NCBI GenBank assembly: GCA_905221605.1
Contig: CAJNDS010002617.1
Coordinates: 107,501-122,500, forward strand
Source: Symbiodinium natans
Taxonomy: Eukaryota > Sar > Dinophyceae > Suessiales > Symbiodiniaceae
Direction of reading: 5' to 3'
Length of the DNA stretch: 15,000 bases
Part shown: piece by piece, positions 1 to 5,998 of the stretch
Numbering within the stretch: position 1 is the first letter of the stretch
Layout: each line of letters starts with the position of its first letter
Position numbers and translations under genes: made by a program
The notes under the pieces: generated by a model
Told to the model about the DNA's origin: nothing
Database searches by the model: none
The model's input: the letters and a program-made list of their open reading frames with translations, nothing else

Positions 1-29
1 GTATGTATGTGTGTATATGTATGTGTATG

Positions 30-94
<65 letters not shown>

Positions 95-137
95 CTGTAC
101 ATGTATATGTATATGTAGATGTATATGTATATGTATA

Positions 138-198
<61 letters not shown>

Positions 199-255
199 GT
201 ATGTGTATATGTATGTGTATGTGTATGTGTATATGTATGTGTATAAGTATATGTA

Positions 256-304
<49 letters not shown>

Positions 305-350
305 GTGTGTATGTTTGTGTGCATGTGTGTATGTGTATGTATATGTGTAT
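1..350. repeat. TATATG / TATGTG microsatellite
   Basis: Simple hexanucleotide repeat. The first ~130 bases are mainly TATATG units, with a few point changes near 93-118. From about 137 the unit becomes TATGTG, with short returns to TATATG near 200-250. The array decays into GTGTGC/TTGTGT variants after 305. All three frames stay open here only because the unit is a multiple of three. The resulting Cys-Ile, Val-Tyr and Met-Cys dipeptide ORFs are not genes. Confidence 0.97.
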
Positions 351-528
351 TGGATGTTTTTTCGAAACAAGAACCATAACGAACTCCTCTTAGCTTGGTA
401 GGTTCTGTTGATTCGGAGGGAGGGACGAAGTTTCACTTTGACATTGAGAACCAGATGTTCCCCCTCTTAAAAAGAAGAGGCTCTCCTGTTTCGGGTTTCC
501 ATTCCTTGAATCACGTGGTCTTTTTTTC
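351..528. other. unassigned unique sequence
   Basis: No repeat unit or convincing coding frame is seen on the + strand. The minus strand is open from 653 to 390, but nothing supports it beyond openness. A short CT-rich/GA-rich inverted patch lies near 460-485. Confidence 0.5.
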
Positions 529-531
529 AGA

Positions 532-747
532 GTAGGACCCTTGTTGCGAGAACTACCACGTCCCAAGCCGCACAGCCAGGCGGCTGTGGTTAGTGGGCCT
601 GTCCAACTGTGGCTTTCTTCTTGCAGCCATGCCTCAGGCACCTCGGCTATCACTGGGCTTGGGTCTGTTTGTTCAGGAACTTGCTTGCATCTAGGGAACC
701 ATACTTACCCCTTAAACCCCCCAAATCCTGCACCAGCTGCCTCCTGA
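532..747 (+). CDS. exon-like open stretch, unrecognised
   Basis: A strong 3' splice-type signal (seven T then CAG, ending at 530) precedes an open frame that runs to TGA at 745-747. The peptide includes LLRELPRPKPHSQAAV, then a Ser/Gly/Cys-rich part. A GTTAGT that could act as a 5' splice site follows codon GTG near 588, so the coding part may be only about 55 bases. A second possible acceptor (TTCTTGCAG, ending near 626) lies inside. An 87-codon minus-strand frame (390-653) overlaps and cannot be excluded. No family is recognised. Confidence 0.25.
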   Translation, partial: VGPLLRELPRPKPHSQAAVVSGPVQLWLSSCSHASGTSAITGLGSVCSGTCLHLGNHTYPLNPPNPAPAAS

Positions 748-783
748 ACCCTAAACTGTCTTATGGAAACTTAAGTTGGGTAG

Positions 784-895
784 GGATGGGATTCAGGGTT
801 GAGCGTTTGTGGTATTTAGGCTTTGGGTTTTGGGGTTGGTTAAGGGTCTAGGGCGAAGGGCTTAAGGGTTTAGGGCTTTAGGGTTGGGAGTTCAA
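784..895 (+). repeat. decayed TTTAGGG repeats
   Basis: Degenerate units such as TTTAGGC, TTTGGG, TTAAGGG and TTTAGGG occur in series but with few perfect units. It reads as an old G-rich telomere-type array on the + strand. Confidence 0.7.
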
Positions 896-974
896 GGTAA
901 CTCGAGCTTTCGGCCTGCGGTTGATGATAGAATAGGGGTTAAACCTGAAACCTTGATTCATCGGAACCAGAGTT

Positions 975-1040
975 ATGACCACAGCTTTTCTAGTTTTTGG
1001 GATCCTGGCGGCAGTTGCAGTTGACCAGTTAACTCGCTAG
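975..1040 (+). CDS. 21-residue hydrophobic small ORF or signal-peptide exon
   Basis: ATG at 975 opens a frame with stop TAG at 1038-1040. The product begins MTTAFLVFGILAAVAVDQ, a strongly hydrophobic run after a short polar start. It has the shape of a signal peptide or a single membrane helix. A GTTAAC at 1028 could be a 5' splice site, which would make this the first exon (about 53 bases, ending in phase 2) of a secreted or membrane protein. It could also be a free micropeptide or chance. I know no family match, and no downstream exon could be joined with certainty. Confidence 0.35.
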   Translation: MTTAFLVFGILAAVAVDQLTR

Positions 1041-1157
1041 GCTCCACGCACAAACCCCGTTCAGTCTTGATAGACTAAAAATGGGGAGGGATGCGTAGAG
1101 GCGTGCTTGGGGGCTTAGGCCACTCCTCAATGTTTGAATTTGGCAATACAAGAAGTC

Positions 1158-1321
1158 TAAACCTAAACCCTAAACCCTAAACCCTAAACCCTAAACCCTA
1201 AACCCTAAACCCTAAACCCTAAACCCTAAACCCTAAACCCTAAACCCTAAACCCTAAGCCCGAAACCCTAAACCCTACACCCCTAAACCCTAAACCCTAA
1301 ACCCTAAACCCTAAACCCTAA
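1158..1321 (-). repeat. interstitial telomere array (CCCTAAA)n
   Basis: About 22 seven-base units, mostly perfect, with a short imperfect patch at 1257-1282 (CCCGAAA, CCCTACAC). The strand is given as minus because TTTAGGG would be read on the minus strand; the same convention is used for all arrays here. Confidence 0.97.
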
Positions 1322-1329
1322 AGTGAGCA

Positions 1330-1424
1330 CAGAGAGCCCAAAACCCCTTAATTAAGAAATAGTCCTTAAACCATATAGGGATCCTTAGTATGATTGACCT
1401 TAAGTTGAGGGGTATTGGGCTCTT
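1330..1424. mobile_element. MITE, family 1 (GGGGTATTGGGCTC arms)
   Basis: The left arm (AGAGCCCAAAACCCCTTAA) and right arm (TTGAGGGGTATTGGGCTCT) are near-perfect inverted repeats around a core with CCATATAGGGATCCTTAG. There is no coding capacity. Related copies lie near 1873, 3927, 6875, 8323 and 9205. The next ~50 bases (1428-1479) repeat the right half of the element and stop where a TTTAGGG array begins. Confidence 0.7.
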
Positions 1425-1427
1425 TAT

Positions 1428-1479
1428 AAACCATATCGGGATCCTTAATACGATTTAAGGATATTCCTTAAGTCAAGGG
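1428..1479. mobile_element. partial second copy of family 1 MITE
   Basis: The stretch AAACCATATCGGGATCCTTAA with the following ~30 bases repeats the right-hand core of the copy just upstream. It ends in AAGTCAAGGG, where the outer arm should continue, and passes directly into the TTTAGGG array at 1480. The arm is missing or replaced by telomere units. Confidence 0.6.
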
Positions 1480-1700
1480 TTTAGGGTTTAGGGTTTAGGG
1501 TTTTAGGGTTTTAGGGTTTAGGGTTTAGGGTTTTAGGGTTTAGGGTTTTAGGGTTTAGGGTTTAGGGTTTTATGGTTTAGGGTTTAGGGTTTAGGGTTAG
1601 GGTTTAGGGTTTAGGGTTTAGGGTTTAGGTTTTAGGGTTTAGGGTTTTAGGGTTTAGGGTTTAGGGTTTTAGGGTTTAGGGTTTAGGGTTTAGGGTTTAA
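1480..1700 (+). repeat. interstitial telomere array, mixed TTTAGGG and TTTTAGGG
   Basis: About 30 units. Seven-base TTTAGGG and eight-base TTTTAGGG units alternate in an irregular order, unlike the clean seven-base arrays elsewhere. Single changes occur (TTTATGG near 1571, TTTAGGTT near 1625). Confidence 0.96.
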
Positions 1701-1806
1701 AGTACTGCCGTCCCCCGTAACATGAGAAACCCTTTTAGAGGAATATGATTGTGCTAGGAGCCTATTGGTTTAGGGTCCCTCAAAAAGAGGTTCGAGAATA
1801 TCAATA

Positions 1807-1850
1807 TAAACCTTAAACCCTAAACCCTTAACCATTAAACCCTTAAACCT
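1807..1850 (-). repeat. short decayed CCCTAAA stretch
   Basis: A few imperfect units (AACCTTAAACCCTAAACCC and relatives). The interval 1701-1806 before it is unique sequence with no gene seen. Confidence 0.6.
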
Positions 1851-1872
1851 TGAAGCCAAGACAGAAACCCCA

Positions 1873-2026
1873 CACCAAGAAACTCCAATACACCTTACTT
1901 AAGGAGTATTCCTTAAACCATGAACGAACCCTCTTGTATTTTAAGGAATATTCCTTAAACCATGAAGGAACCCTTTTATATTCTCAGGAATATTCTTAAT
2001 TAAGGGGTATGGGAGTCCCTGGGCAC
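1873..2026. mobile_element. MITE related to family 1, with internal duplication
   Basis: The left arm (AAACTCCAATACACCTTACTT) pairs with the right arm (TTAATTAAGGGGTATGGGAGT). The core holds two tandem copies of a ~42-base unit starting TATTCCTTAAACCATGAA. No coding capacity is seen. Confidence 0.6.
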
Positions 2027-2031
2027 CTAAT

Positions 2032-2104
2032 GCCTAAACCCTAAACCCCAAACCCCAAACCCCAAACCCCAAACCCCAAACCCTAAACCCTAAACCTTAA
2101 ACCG
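2032..2104 (-). repeat. interstitial array, CCCCAAA then CCCTAAA
   Basis: Begins with CCTAAAC units, then five CCCCAAA variants in a row, then CCCTAAA again. The variant is clustered rather than scattered. Confidence 0.9.
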
Positions 2105-2114
2105 CTTTTTGCAG

Positions 2115-2191
2115 GCACCCCAATCTGCAATGGCCCTGGAGCTTCCGGTCCTCTTGCTGGTCTGGCCATGGCCCTGACCGCGCAGATCTTT
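2115..2191 (+). CDS. candidate internal exon 1 of a + strand gene
   Basis: Bounded by CTTTTTGCAG (ends 2114) and GTAAGA (from 2192), both good splice signals. Read in phase, the 77 bases give a Gly/Ala-rich peptide starting TPICNGPGASGPLAG and ending MALTAQIF. The exon ends in phase 0. The next candidate (2303) starts in phase 0, so the frame continues across a 111-base intron that ends in TTTAG. The protein family is not recognised. Confidence 0.5.
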
Positions 2192-2302
2192 GTAAGACAA
2201 TCCGTGGAGAAGGCTTCAGGGTTTAGGGTTTAGGGCCCATCACGGTATAGCCCCAAACACCCTGAACTCTGCCGAAACCCTGAATTGAGGTTTCGGGTTT
2301 AG

Positions 2303-2346
2303 GGTTTGGGGTTGCCCGAGGTGCTGAAGGACCGCATGGACTGGGG
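2303..2346 (+). CDS. candidate exon 2, same gene
   Basis: Starts after a TTTAG in a short telomere-like patch and encodes GLGLPEVLKDRMDWG. It ends at GTCTAC (from 2347), or runs on to 2357 if the following array is a plain insertion. It is in frame with both the exon before and the exon after. The charged helix-like peptide and good codon composition suggest real coding sequence. Confidence 0.5.
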
Positions 2347-2348
2347 GT

Positions 2349-2550
2349 CTACACCCTAAACCCTAAACCCTAACCTTAAAACCCTAAACCTTAAAACCCT
2401 AAACCTTAAAACCCTAAACCCAAAACCTTAAAACCCCAAACCCTAAACCTTAAAATCCTAAACCCTAAACCCTAAACCCTAAACCCTAAACCCTAAACCC
2501 TAAACCCTAAACCCTAAACCCTAAACCCTAAACCCTAAACCCTACACCCT
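2349..2550 (-). repeat. telomere array with 9-base flanking direct repeat
   Basis: The (CCCTAAA)n array at 2358-2541 is flanked by CTACACCCT at 2349-2357 and 2542-2550. The array is degenerate at its left (AACCTTAAAACCCT units) and perfect at its right. Removing it with one repeat copy, or splicing 2347-2557 as a GT...AG intron, leaves the protein-like frame of 2303-2346 running into 2558-2693. The 9-mer resembles a telomere variant (CCCTACA), so the duplication is less certain than the one at 12019. Confidence 0.65.
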
Positions 2551-2557
2551 CAACTAG

Positions 2558-2693
2558 GCTCTCTCCCCCCCCCCTTCCCCCCGTGTTCGCCTTGGAGGCC
2601 CTCCTTCGAAGGGAGGAGTCAACCGGCCGAAAGGTCGCCACTGCCCTGCTGCATCTCATCTGCGATGCCGTGCCGCAAGCCTCAACTTTGGGG
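2558..2693 (+). CDS. candidate exon 3, same gene
   Basis: The most gene-like segment of the window. The frame carries a Pro-rich lead (SPPPLPP), then FALEALLRREESTGRKVA and ALLHLICDAVPQASTLG, a strongly amphipathic helical pattern. Third positions are GC-rich. The 3' end abuts GTTTAGGG. It is in phase with 2303-2346 upstream and 2723-2761 downstream. The alpha-helical look would suit a repeat or scaffold domain, but no family is recognised. Confidence 0.6.
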
Positions 2694-2722
2694 GTTTAGG
2701 GTTTAGGGTTTATAGGGTTTAG
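2694..2722 (+). repeat. 29-base telomere-repeat spacer with GT...AG ends
   Basis: Four TTTAGGG-type units (one is TTTATAGGG) separate two in-phase coding segments. Read from the fifth G of the left G run, it starts GTTTAG and ends TTTAG. It contains in-frame stops if retained. At 29 bases it is shorter than ordinary spliceosomal introns, so it may instead be a disrupting insertion. Confidence 0.6.
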
Positions 2723-2761
2723 GGGGCCCTCATCTTCAAGCAGATTATGAACGGGAAGGCA
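2723..2761 (+). CDS. candidate exon 4, same gene
   Basis: Thirteen codons, GALIFKQIMNGKA, ending exactly at GTAAGG (2762), a strong 5' splice site. Phase 0 at both ends, in frame with its neighbours. The following intron (2762-2812) holds TTTTACAG at 2798 and a second AG at 2812; only the second keeps the downstream frame open. Confidence 0.5.
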
Positions 2762-2812
2762 GTAAGGCTTGTTTAGCGTTGTTGCTGGGATTTTACAGGA
2801 CATGCGGAGTAG

Positions 2813-2858
2813 GACGTGTCAGACACCCTCAACAACAGTGCCTGCATCTTGATGTGGT
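2813..2858 (+). CDS. candidate exon 5, same gene
   Basis: Reads DVSDTLNNSACILMW in the frame carried from 2761. Possible donors are GTACGA at 2859 (phase 1, which fits the next candidate at 3211) and GTATAC at 2867. The open frame runs on to 3100, but the later part contains small inverted repeats (TTCTCTAAA with TTTAGAGAA) and looks non-coding. Confidence 0.4.
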
Positions 2859-3097
2859 GTACGACGGTATACTCTGTATTACACTTCTCTAAAGTCAGGG
2901 TCCCTTTCGGGGTCCTTTTTAGAGAACTGACCATGAAACGGTCAATTAGAAAATGCCAGTGCTCTACTTGTACCCCCGAATGTTGTGCCCCTAAGAGGCT
3001 CCCCGGACTATCTTATACTACCTTAAGTGTCTTTAGAAGGTTCCCCAAAACCCAGTGCAAACTTTTAGGGCCCGAGGCAGAACCCATGATCCATCCC

Positions 3098-3145
3098 TAA
3101 ACCCTAAGCCCTCGACCCCTAAACCCTCGACCCCTAACCCCTAGT
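3098..3145 (-). repeat. short decayed CCCTAAA array
   Basis: Units such as CCCTAAA, CCCTCGA and CCCCTAA. The preceding ~240 bases (2859-3097) hold no clear gene, only inverted repeats near 2886-2960. Confidence 0.75.
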
Positions 3146-3154
3146 CCGCAAGAG

Positions 3155-3210
3155 GGTTTAGGGTTGAGGGTTTAGGGTTTAAGGTTTCTGGTTTAGGGTT
3201 TAGGGTGTAG
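3155..3210 (+). repeat. short imperfect TTTAGGG array
   Basis: About eight imperfect units (TTTAGGG, TTGAGGG, TTTAAGG, TGTAGGG). It ends in TGTAG just before the coding-like segment at 3211. Confidence 0.85.
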
Positions 3211-3305
3211 GGTTCATGCCAAGGATTGAGCTTGATGAGTCCTTCCGCTTGACGCACGACTCCAAGGAGCTGTCCGCCATTCTGCTGCGGGACAGGCGTG
3301 GCAGG
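3211..3305 (+). CDS. candidate exon 6, same gene
   Basis: Begins after TGTAG and ends at GTTTAG (3306). The frame gives FMPRIELDESFRLTHDSK followed by ELSAILLRDRRGR. Composition is acidic then basic and clearly protein-like. If exon 5 ends at 2858 (phase 1), its last base joins GG here and the frame holds. An ATG at 3216 would also allow an independent start. Not recognised. Confidence 0.5.
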
Positions 3306-3358
3306 GTTTAGGGTTTAGGGTTTAGGGTTTAGGGTTTAGGGTTTAGGGTTTAGGATCT
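3306..3358 (+). repeat. TTTAGGG array following an exon
   Basis: Seven near-perfect units starting exactly at the codon boundary after AGG. The first two bases of the array (GT) would serve as the 5' splice site. Confidence 0.93.
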
Positions 3359-3392
3359 AGGTTTCAAAGCTCTTGAACCCTAAAGACCGAAG

Positions 3393-3429
3393 CAGACCAG
3401 CTTGCGCCAGCGGACATTCAAGTACCTCA
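3393..3429 (+). CDS. candidate exon 7, same gene
   Basis: After an AG at 3392 the frame reads QTSLRQRTFKYLS, ending at GTATAG (3430). It starts in phase 0, as required by exon 6. An alternative acceptor at 3385 gives TEADQLAPADIQVP, also in phase, but joining that to 3511 hits a stop, so the first reading is preferred. Confidence 0.3.
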
Positions 3430-3432
3430 GTA

Positions 3433-3481
3433 TAGGGTTTAGGGTTTAGGGTTTAGGGTTTAGGGTTTAGGGTTTAGGGTT
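3433..3481 (+). repeat. TTTAGGG array
   Basis: Six to seven nearly perfect units directly after the candidate exon at 3393-3429. Confidence 0.93.
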
Positions 3482-3510
3482 ACCACAATATGCGTGTGTC
3501 TTTGCTACAG

Positions 3511-3533
3511 CTGACAGTTCCTCTGCCCCGGCA
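3511..3533 (+). CDS. very short candidate exon 8
   Basis: TCTTTGCTACAG ends at 3510, a good acceptor. In the phase carried from 3429 the frame gives TDSSSAPA, then meets GTGTAG at 3534, which is either a donor or an in-frame stop one codon later. At 23 bases this is weak; it may be the end of the gene. Confidence 0.2.
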
Positions 3534-3626
3534 GTGTAGAACGTACCCAAAGAGCCCAACCCTAAGTTACGTAATTTTAGAAGGATCCGTATATGGTCGA
3601 AGGTAAATCTCTTACCCAAAGCCGCA

Positions 3627-3729
3627 AACCCTGAACCCTAAACCCCCCTAAACCCTGAACCCTGAACCCTGAACCCTGAACCCTGAAGCCTGAACCCTAA
3701 ACCCTAAACCCTAGACCCTAAACCCTAAA
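3627..3729 (-). repeat. CCCTGAA-variant block in a CCCTAAA array
   Basis: Six consecutive CCCTGAA units (about 3651-3690) sit inside CCCTAAA units. The interval 3534-3626 is unique sequence with no gene seen. Confidence 0.9.
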
Positions 3730-3730
3730 G

Positions 3731-3831
3731 GCCCGGCTCCACCCTCGCCGGCGTAAAGTTCTCCGACTTCACGGCGAGCCCGCTCGAGGCTGGAAGGACT
3801 TCTGTGCCTTACTGCCAGCTTAAATCCTTGG
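3731..3831 (+). CDS. candidate exon between opposed arrays
   Basis: AG at 3729-3730 comes from the end of the CCCTAAA array, and GTGTAG follows at 3832. The best frame gives PGSTLAGVKFSDFTASPL then EAGRTSVPYCQLKSLG, with GC-rich third positions. Another + frame (ending CALLPA, stop) and a minus-strand frame are also open, so strand and phase are unsettled. The island has the form CCCTAAA - exon - TTTAGGG. Confidence 0.4.
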
Positions 3832-3834
3832 GTG

Positions 3835-3910
3835 TAGGGTTTAGGGTTTAGGGCTTGGGGTTTAGGGTTTAGGTTTTTTTTTTTTGTTTCTTGGGTTTGG
3901 GTTAGGGTTG
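3835..3910 (+). repeat. short TTTAGGG array with poly-T
   Basis: Five or six imperfect units, interrupted by a run of about ten T near 3873, then TTTGGG and TTAGGG relics. Confidence 0.8.
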
Positions 3911-3926
3911 TCAAGTGCTGTAGCTA

Positions 3927-4033
3927 TCCAGAGACTCGAATAGCCCTTAACTAGGGAGAGTTCTTGACATGTTTAGACGTCCAAATATGTTTGAAGGATC
4001 ATTCCTTAACTAAGAGATACTGTAGTCTGTGGC
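3927..4033. mobile_element. MITE family 1 copy with TA target duplication
   Basis: Arms CCAGAGACTCGAATAGCCCT (left) and AGAGATACTGTAGTCTGTGG (right) are imperfect inverted repeats. TA lies at 3925-3926 and at 4034-4035. Its length (107 bases) and layout match the copy at 6875. There is no coding capacity, as expected for a non-autonomous element of the TA-targeting Tc1/mariner-like kind. Confidence 0.7.
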
Positions 4034-4077
4034 TAAAGGATGAGCAAAGGTGCCACAAGAACTGGGCTGGGTAAGCA

Positions 4078-4395
4078 ATGACCCCAAGTGCGGCTAAGTT
4101 TGGGCCTCTGGGTTTGAAGGTTTCGGTTTGTCGGCTTTCGGGTTTAGGGTTTAGGGCTGCCCATGCTACAGCAGCAAAGCCCCCACTTGAGCGCCCCCTC
4201 CCCGCCCTCACCCCAAGCAAAAAAAAGCTAGGTGTCTGCCCAACTTCCCGTCAACCTAGAATCCCAGCACCCCGAAACTCAGAAGTGTATAAACCCACAG
4301 CCCTAGACCCCAAAAAATCCCGTTTAGGGTTCAGTGTTGCGGCTTCAGGGTGTATTGGGGGACGTCTAGGGTTGGGGGGTAAGTACCCAGTTTAG
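4078..4395 (+). CDS. 105-codon open frame, doubtful
   Basis: The longest open frame not made of simple repeats. It starts MTPSAAKFGPLGLKVS, crosses telomere-derived GFRA codons near 4140, then a Pro/Lys-rich part (PPLERPLPALTPSKKK). A possible exon lies after CATGCTACAG (near 4170) up to GGTGTC. Composition changes along the frame and an overlapping minus-strand frame (4220-3999) exists, so a single intact gene is unlikely. Confidence 0.2.
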   Translation: MTPSAAKFGPLGLKVSVCRLSGLGFRAAHATAAKPPLERPLPALTPSKKKLGVCPTSRQPRIPAPRNSEVYKPTALDPKKSRLGFSVAASGCIGGRLGLGGKYPV

Positions 4396-4462
4396 GGTTC
4401 GTTCACCTACCACAGGGTGTCGGGGGGCACCCACATCAAGGGAGGTTCGTGGACTCCCTGTA

Positions 4463-4654
4463 CTTAGAGATTCAGGACTAGTCATAAGTCGGGTGTTAAG
4501 TATGGTAGCTGTACTCATCGCCCTGTTTAGGGTACTAAGGACCCTACTCATAACTGCCCTAAACCCCTAAACTCCTAAACTCCTAAACCCTAAACCCTAC
4601 ACCCTAAACCCTACGGCCCTACACCCTACTTAGAACTACCCATGAACCTCCAAG
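4463..4654. mobile_element. MITE family 3 split by a telomere array
   Basis: The left arm CTTAGAGATTCAGGACTAGT begins after TA (4461-4462). The core matches the copy at 10408. The right arm is cut at ACTCATAACTGCCC (about 4557), a CCCTAAA array follows, then the missing end AACTACCCATGAACCTCCAAG resumes and finishes before TA (4655-4656). The eight bases AACTGCCC/AACTACCC on the two sides of the array look like a target duplication with one change. Confidence 0.7.
4556..4632 (-). repeat. CCCTAAA array inside the MITE
   Basis: About ten imperfect units (CCCCTAAA, CTCCTAAA, CCCTACA, CCCTACG). The array splits the right arm of the family 3 element. Confidence 0.9.
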
Positions 4655-4667
4655 TACCCCCACGCAG

Positions 4668-4736
4668 GCCAGGCAGGCCTTGGCAAATCTGGATCAAGTC
4701 CCCTCGGTCCCCGGCGACCTGCGCAGCGCTGAGGAG
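4668..4736 (+). CDS. candidate exon with strong splice borders
   Basis: CCCCCACGCAG ends at 4667 and GTGCGT starts at 4737. The 69 bases give exactly 23 codons in phase 0, including ARQALANLDQVPSVPGDL and ending RSAEE. The frame continues in phase into 5231-5302. Third positions are GC-rich. The TTTAGGG array begins four bases after the donor GT. Protein not recognised. Confidence 0.55.
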
Positions 4737-4739
4737 GTG

Positions 4740-4866
4740 CGTTTAGGGTTTAGGGTTTAGGGTTTAGGGTTTAGGGTTTGGGGTTTAGGGTTTAGGGCTT
4801 AGGGTTTAGGGTTTGGGGTTTAGGGTTTAGGGCTTGGGGATCAGGGTTTAGGGTTTAGGGTTTGGG
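4740..4866 (+). repeat. TTTAGGG array
   Basis: About 18 units, mostly perfect, with scattered TTTGGGG and CTTAGGG changes in the second half. Confidence 0.96.
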
Positions 4867-4873
4867 CAACGTA

Positions 4874-4968
4874 CCCCCTTCGGAATACCCTTTAAGGAAA
4901 ACTAAGGGGCATGGTAAAATCCTTCCTTATATTCTCCTGTTATAGGTCAAGGGGTATGGGTTCGGGGG
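4874..4968. mobile_element. MITE-like element flanked by TA
   Basis: Left CCCCCTTCGGAATACCCTTT and right AAGGGGTATGGGTTCGGGGG are imperfect inverted repeats, with TA at 4872-4873 and 4969-4970. 95 bases, non-coding. Size and arm layout resemble family 1. Confidence 0.55.
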
Positions 4969-5032
4969 TATGTTGAATGATTCTCAGACAGGAGGCCTTA
5001 TGGAAGGTTGAGATTTAGCCCCAAAGTACTAA

Positions 5033-5126
5033 ACCGCAAACCTTAAACTTCAAGCCCTAAACCCTAAACCCTAAACCCTAAACCCTAAACCCTAAACCCT
5101 AAACCCTAAACCCTAAACCCTAAATC
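5033..5126 (-). repeat. CCCTAAA array
   Basis: About eleven perfect units after a short decayed lead. Confidence 0.96.
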
Positions 5127-5185
5127 TTACACTCATCAATGCACTTGGATCCGAGCTCCTGGCTGTCTTAAACCCTGAGCCCAAC

Positions 5186-5220
5186 GGTTTAGGGTTTAGG
5201 GTTTAGGGTTTAGGGTTCGG
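5186..5220 (+). repeat. short TTTAGGG array
   Basis: Five units. The 60 bases between this and the preceding CCCTAAA array are unique, with no clear frame. Confidence 0.92.
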
Positions 5221-5230
5221 TTGGGGCAAG

Positions 5231-5302
5231 GTCATGGCAAGTGCTTTCCACACGCGCTTGGTGGACAGCTGCTGCAGCAAGTTCCGCCCCTCCGCTCCTT
5301 TC
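5231..5302 (+). CDS. candidate exon, continues the frame of 4668-4736
   Basis: AG at 5229-5230 and GTAGTT at 5303 bound exactly 24 codons: VMASAFHTRLVDSCCSKF, then RPSAPF. Phase 0 at both ends, so RSAEE from the previous exon joins VMASAF without a frame change. The RLVDSC motif recalls the first half of the twin CX3C motif of small Tim chaperones, but the second cysteine is absent (F). That likeness is weak and not used as a call. Confidence 0.5.
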
Positions 5303-5328
5303 GTAGTTTGCTGCTGTTTCGGGCCCTT

Positions 5329-5380
5329 AAACCCTAAGCCCACTGCTGAACCCCAAGCCCCCAACCCCAAACCCTGCACA
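5329..5380 (-). repeat. decayed CCCTAAA stretch
   Basis: Imperfect units (CCCTTAAA, CCCTAAG, CCCCAAG, CCCCAAA). The unique stretch 5381-5536 that follows shows no clear gene. Confidence 0.7.
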
Positions 5381-5536
5381 TCGGTCACATCCATATCAAT
5401 GCTTCAGGCTCGTTCTTCCACCGCGTAGGTCGAACAACCCCGAACCCCCTCAACCCTTTTCCGTACGATGTAAGTTCGAAGGCGTGGTGAAAAAGCAGGG
5501 GTGAGAGGCCCTAGCGATCCTGCAGGGTTTCGGTCG

Positions 5537-5707
5537 CCCTAAACCCTAAACCCTAAACCCTAAACCCTAAACCCTAAACCCTAAACCCTAAACCCTAAAC
5601 CCTAAACCCCAAACCCTAAACCCTAAACCCTGAACCCTGAACCCTGAACCCTGAACCCTAAACCCTAAACCCTAAACCCTAAACCCTAAACCCTAAACCC
5701 TAAACCC
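5537..5707 (-). repeat. CCCTAAA array with CCCTGAA block
   Basis: About 24 units. Four consecutive CCCTGAA variants (about 5627-5655) interrupt otherwise perfect CCCTAAA units. Confidence 0.97.
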
Positions 5708-5711
5708 CAAG

Positions 5712-5741
5712 CCCTAGGAACGCCTCACCGGCCCTAGGAAC
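5712..5741. repeat. tandem CCCTAGGAACG direct repeat
   Basis: CCCTAGGAACG occurs twice, separated by CCTCACCGG, just after a telomere array. The following stretch to 5900 is AT/C-mixed (ATATATAGCCCC patches) with no gene seen. Confidence 0.6.
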
Positions 5742-5903
5742 GGTCAGGTTTGGGGATCACCCTCTTCGGAAGTTCAGGGGTAGAAGGCGGGATCCCTCGA
5801 AGAGACAAAGAACCCCTGTATACACCATATATAGCCCCTATATACCTAAGTAGCCCCTAAGTTCCCCTCAAAGAACCCCCTACGGTCCCTCTTCAGAAGC
5901 CAG

Positions 5904-5957
5904 GAGGACGCTTATGTTTTGGCCCTGCAGATCTCTGGCCCTGATCCCTCCCTTCAA
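5904..5957 (+). CDS. candidate exon, phase 0
   Basis: AGAAGCCAG ends at 5903 and GTCAGT starts at 5958. The 18 codons read EDAYVLALQISGPDPSLQ. Phase 0 at both ends is compatible with exon 5231-5302 upstream. Two other frames are also open, but this one has the most protein-like composition. Confidence 0.4.
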
Positions 5958-5998
5958 GTCAGTCAGCCCAAGTCCCTCTAAACCCGAAACACGCTGAA

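Noticed and set aside
1-401. Three long + strand ORFs of Cys-Ile, Val-Tyr and Met-Cys dipeptides
   Set aside because: They are translations of a six-base microsatellite that is open in every frame.
390-653. 87-codon minus-strand ORF
   Set aside because: Possible, but there is no splice or composition support, and it overlaps a + strand exon candidate with a strong acceptor. Left undecided and not annotated.
3711-3914. 67-codon minus-strand ORF
   Set aside because: Half is telomere-derived. The rest overlaps the + strand frame at 3731-3831, which has better third-position GC and splice borders.
5231-5302. Small Tim (Tim9/Tim10-like) chaperone exon
   Set aside because: RLVDSC fits the start of the motif, but the second cysteine of the first CX3C is missing and no second CX3C is found downstream.
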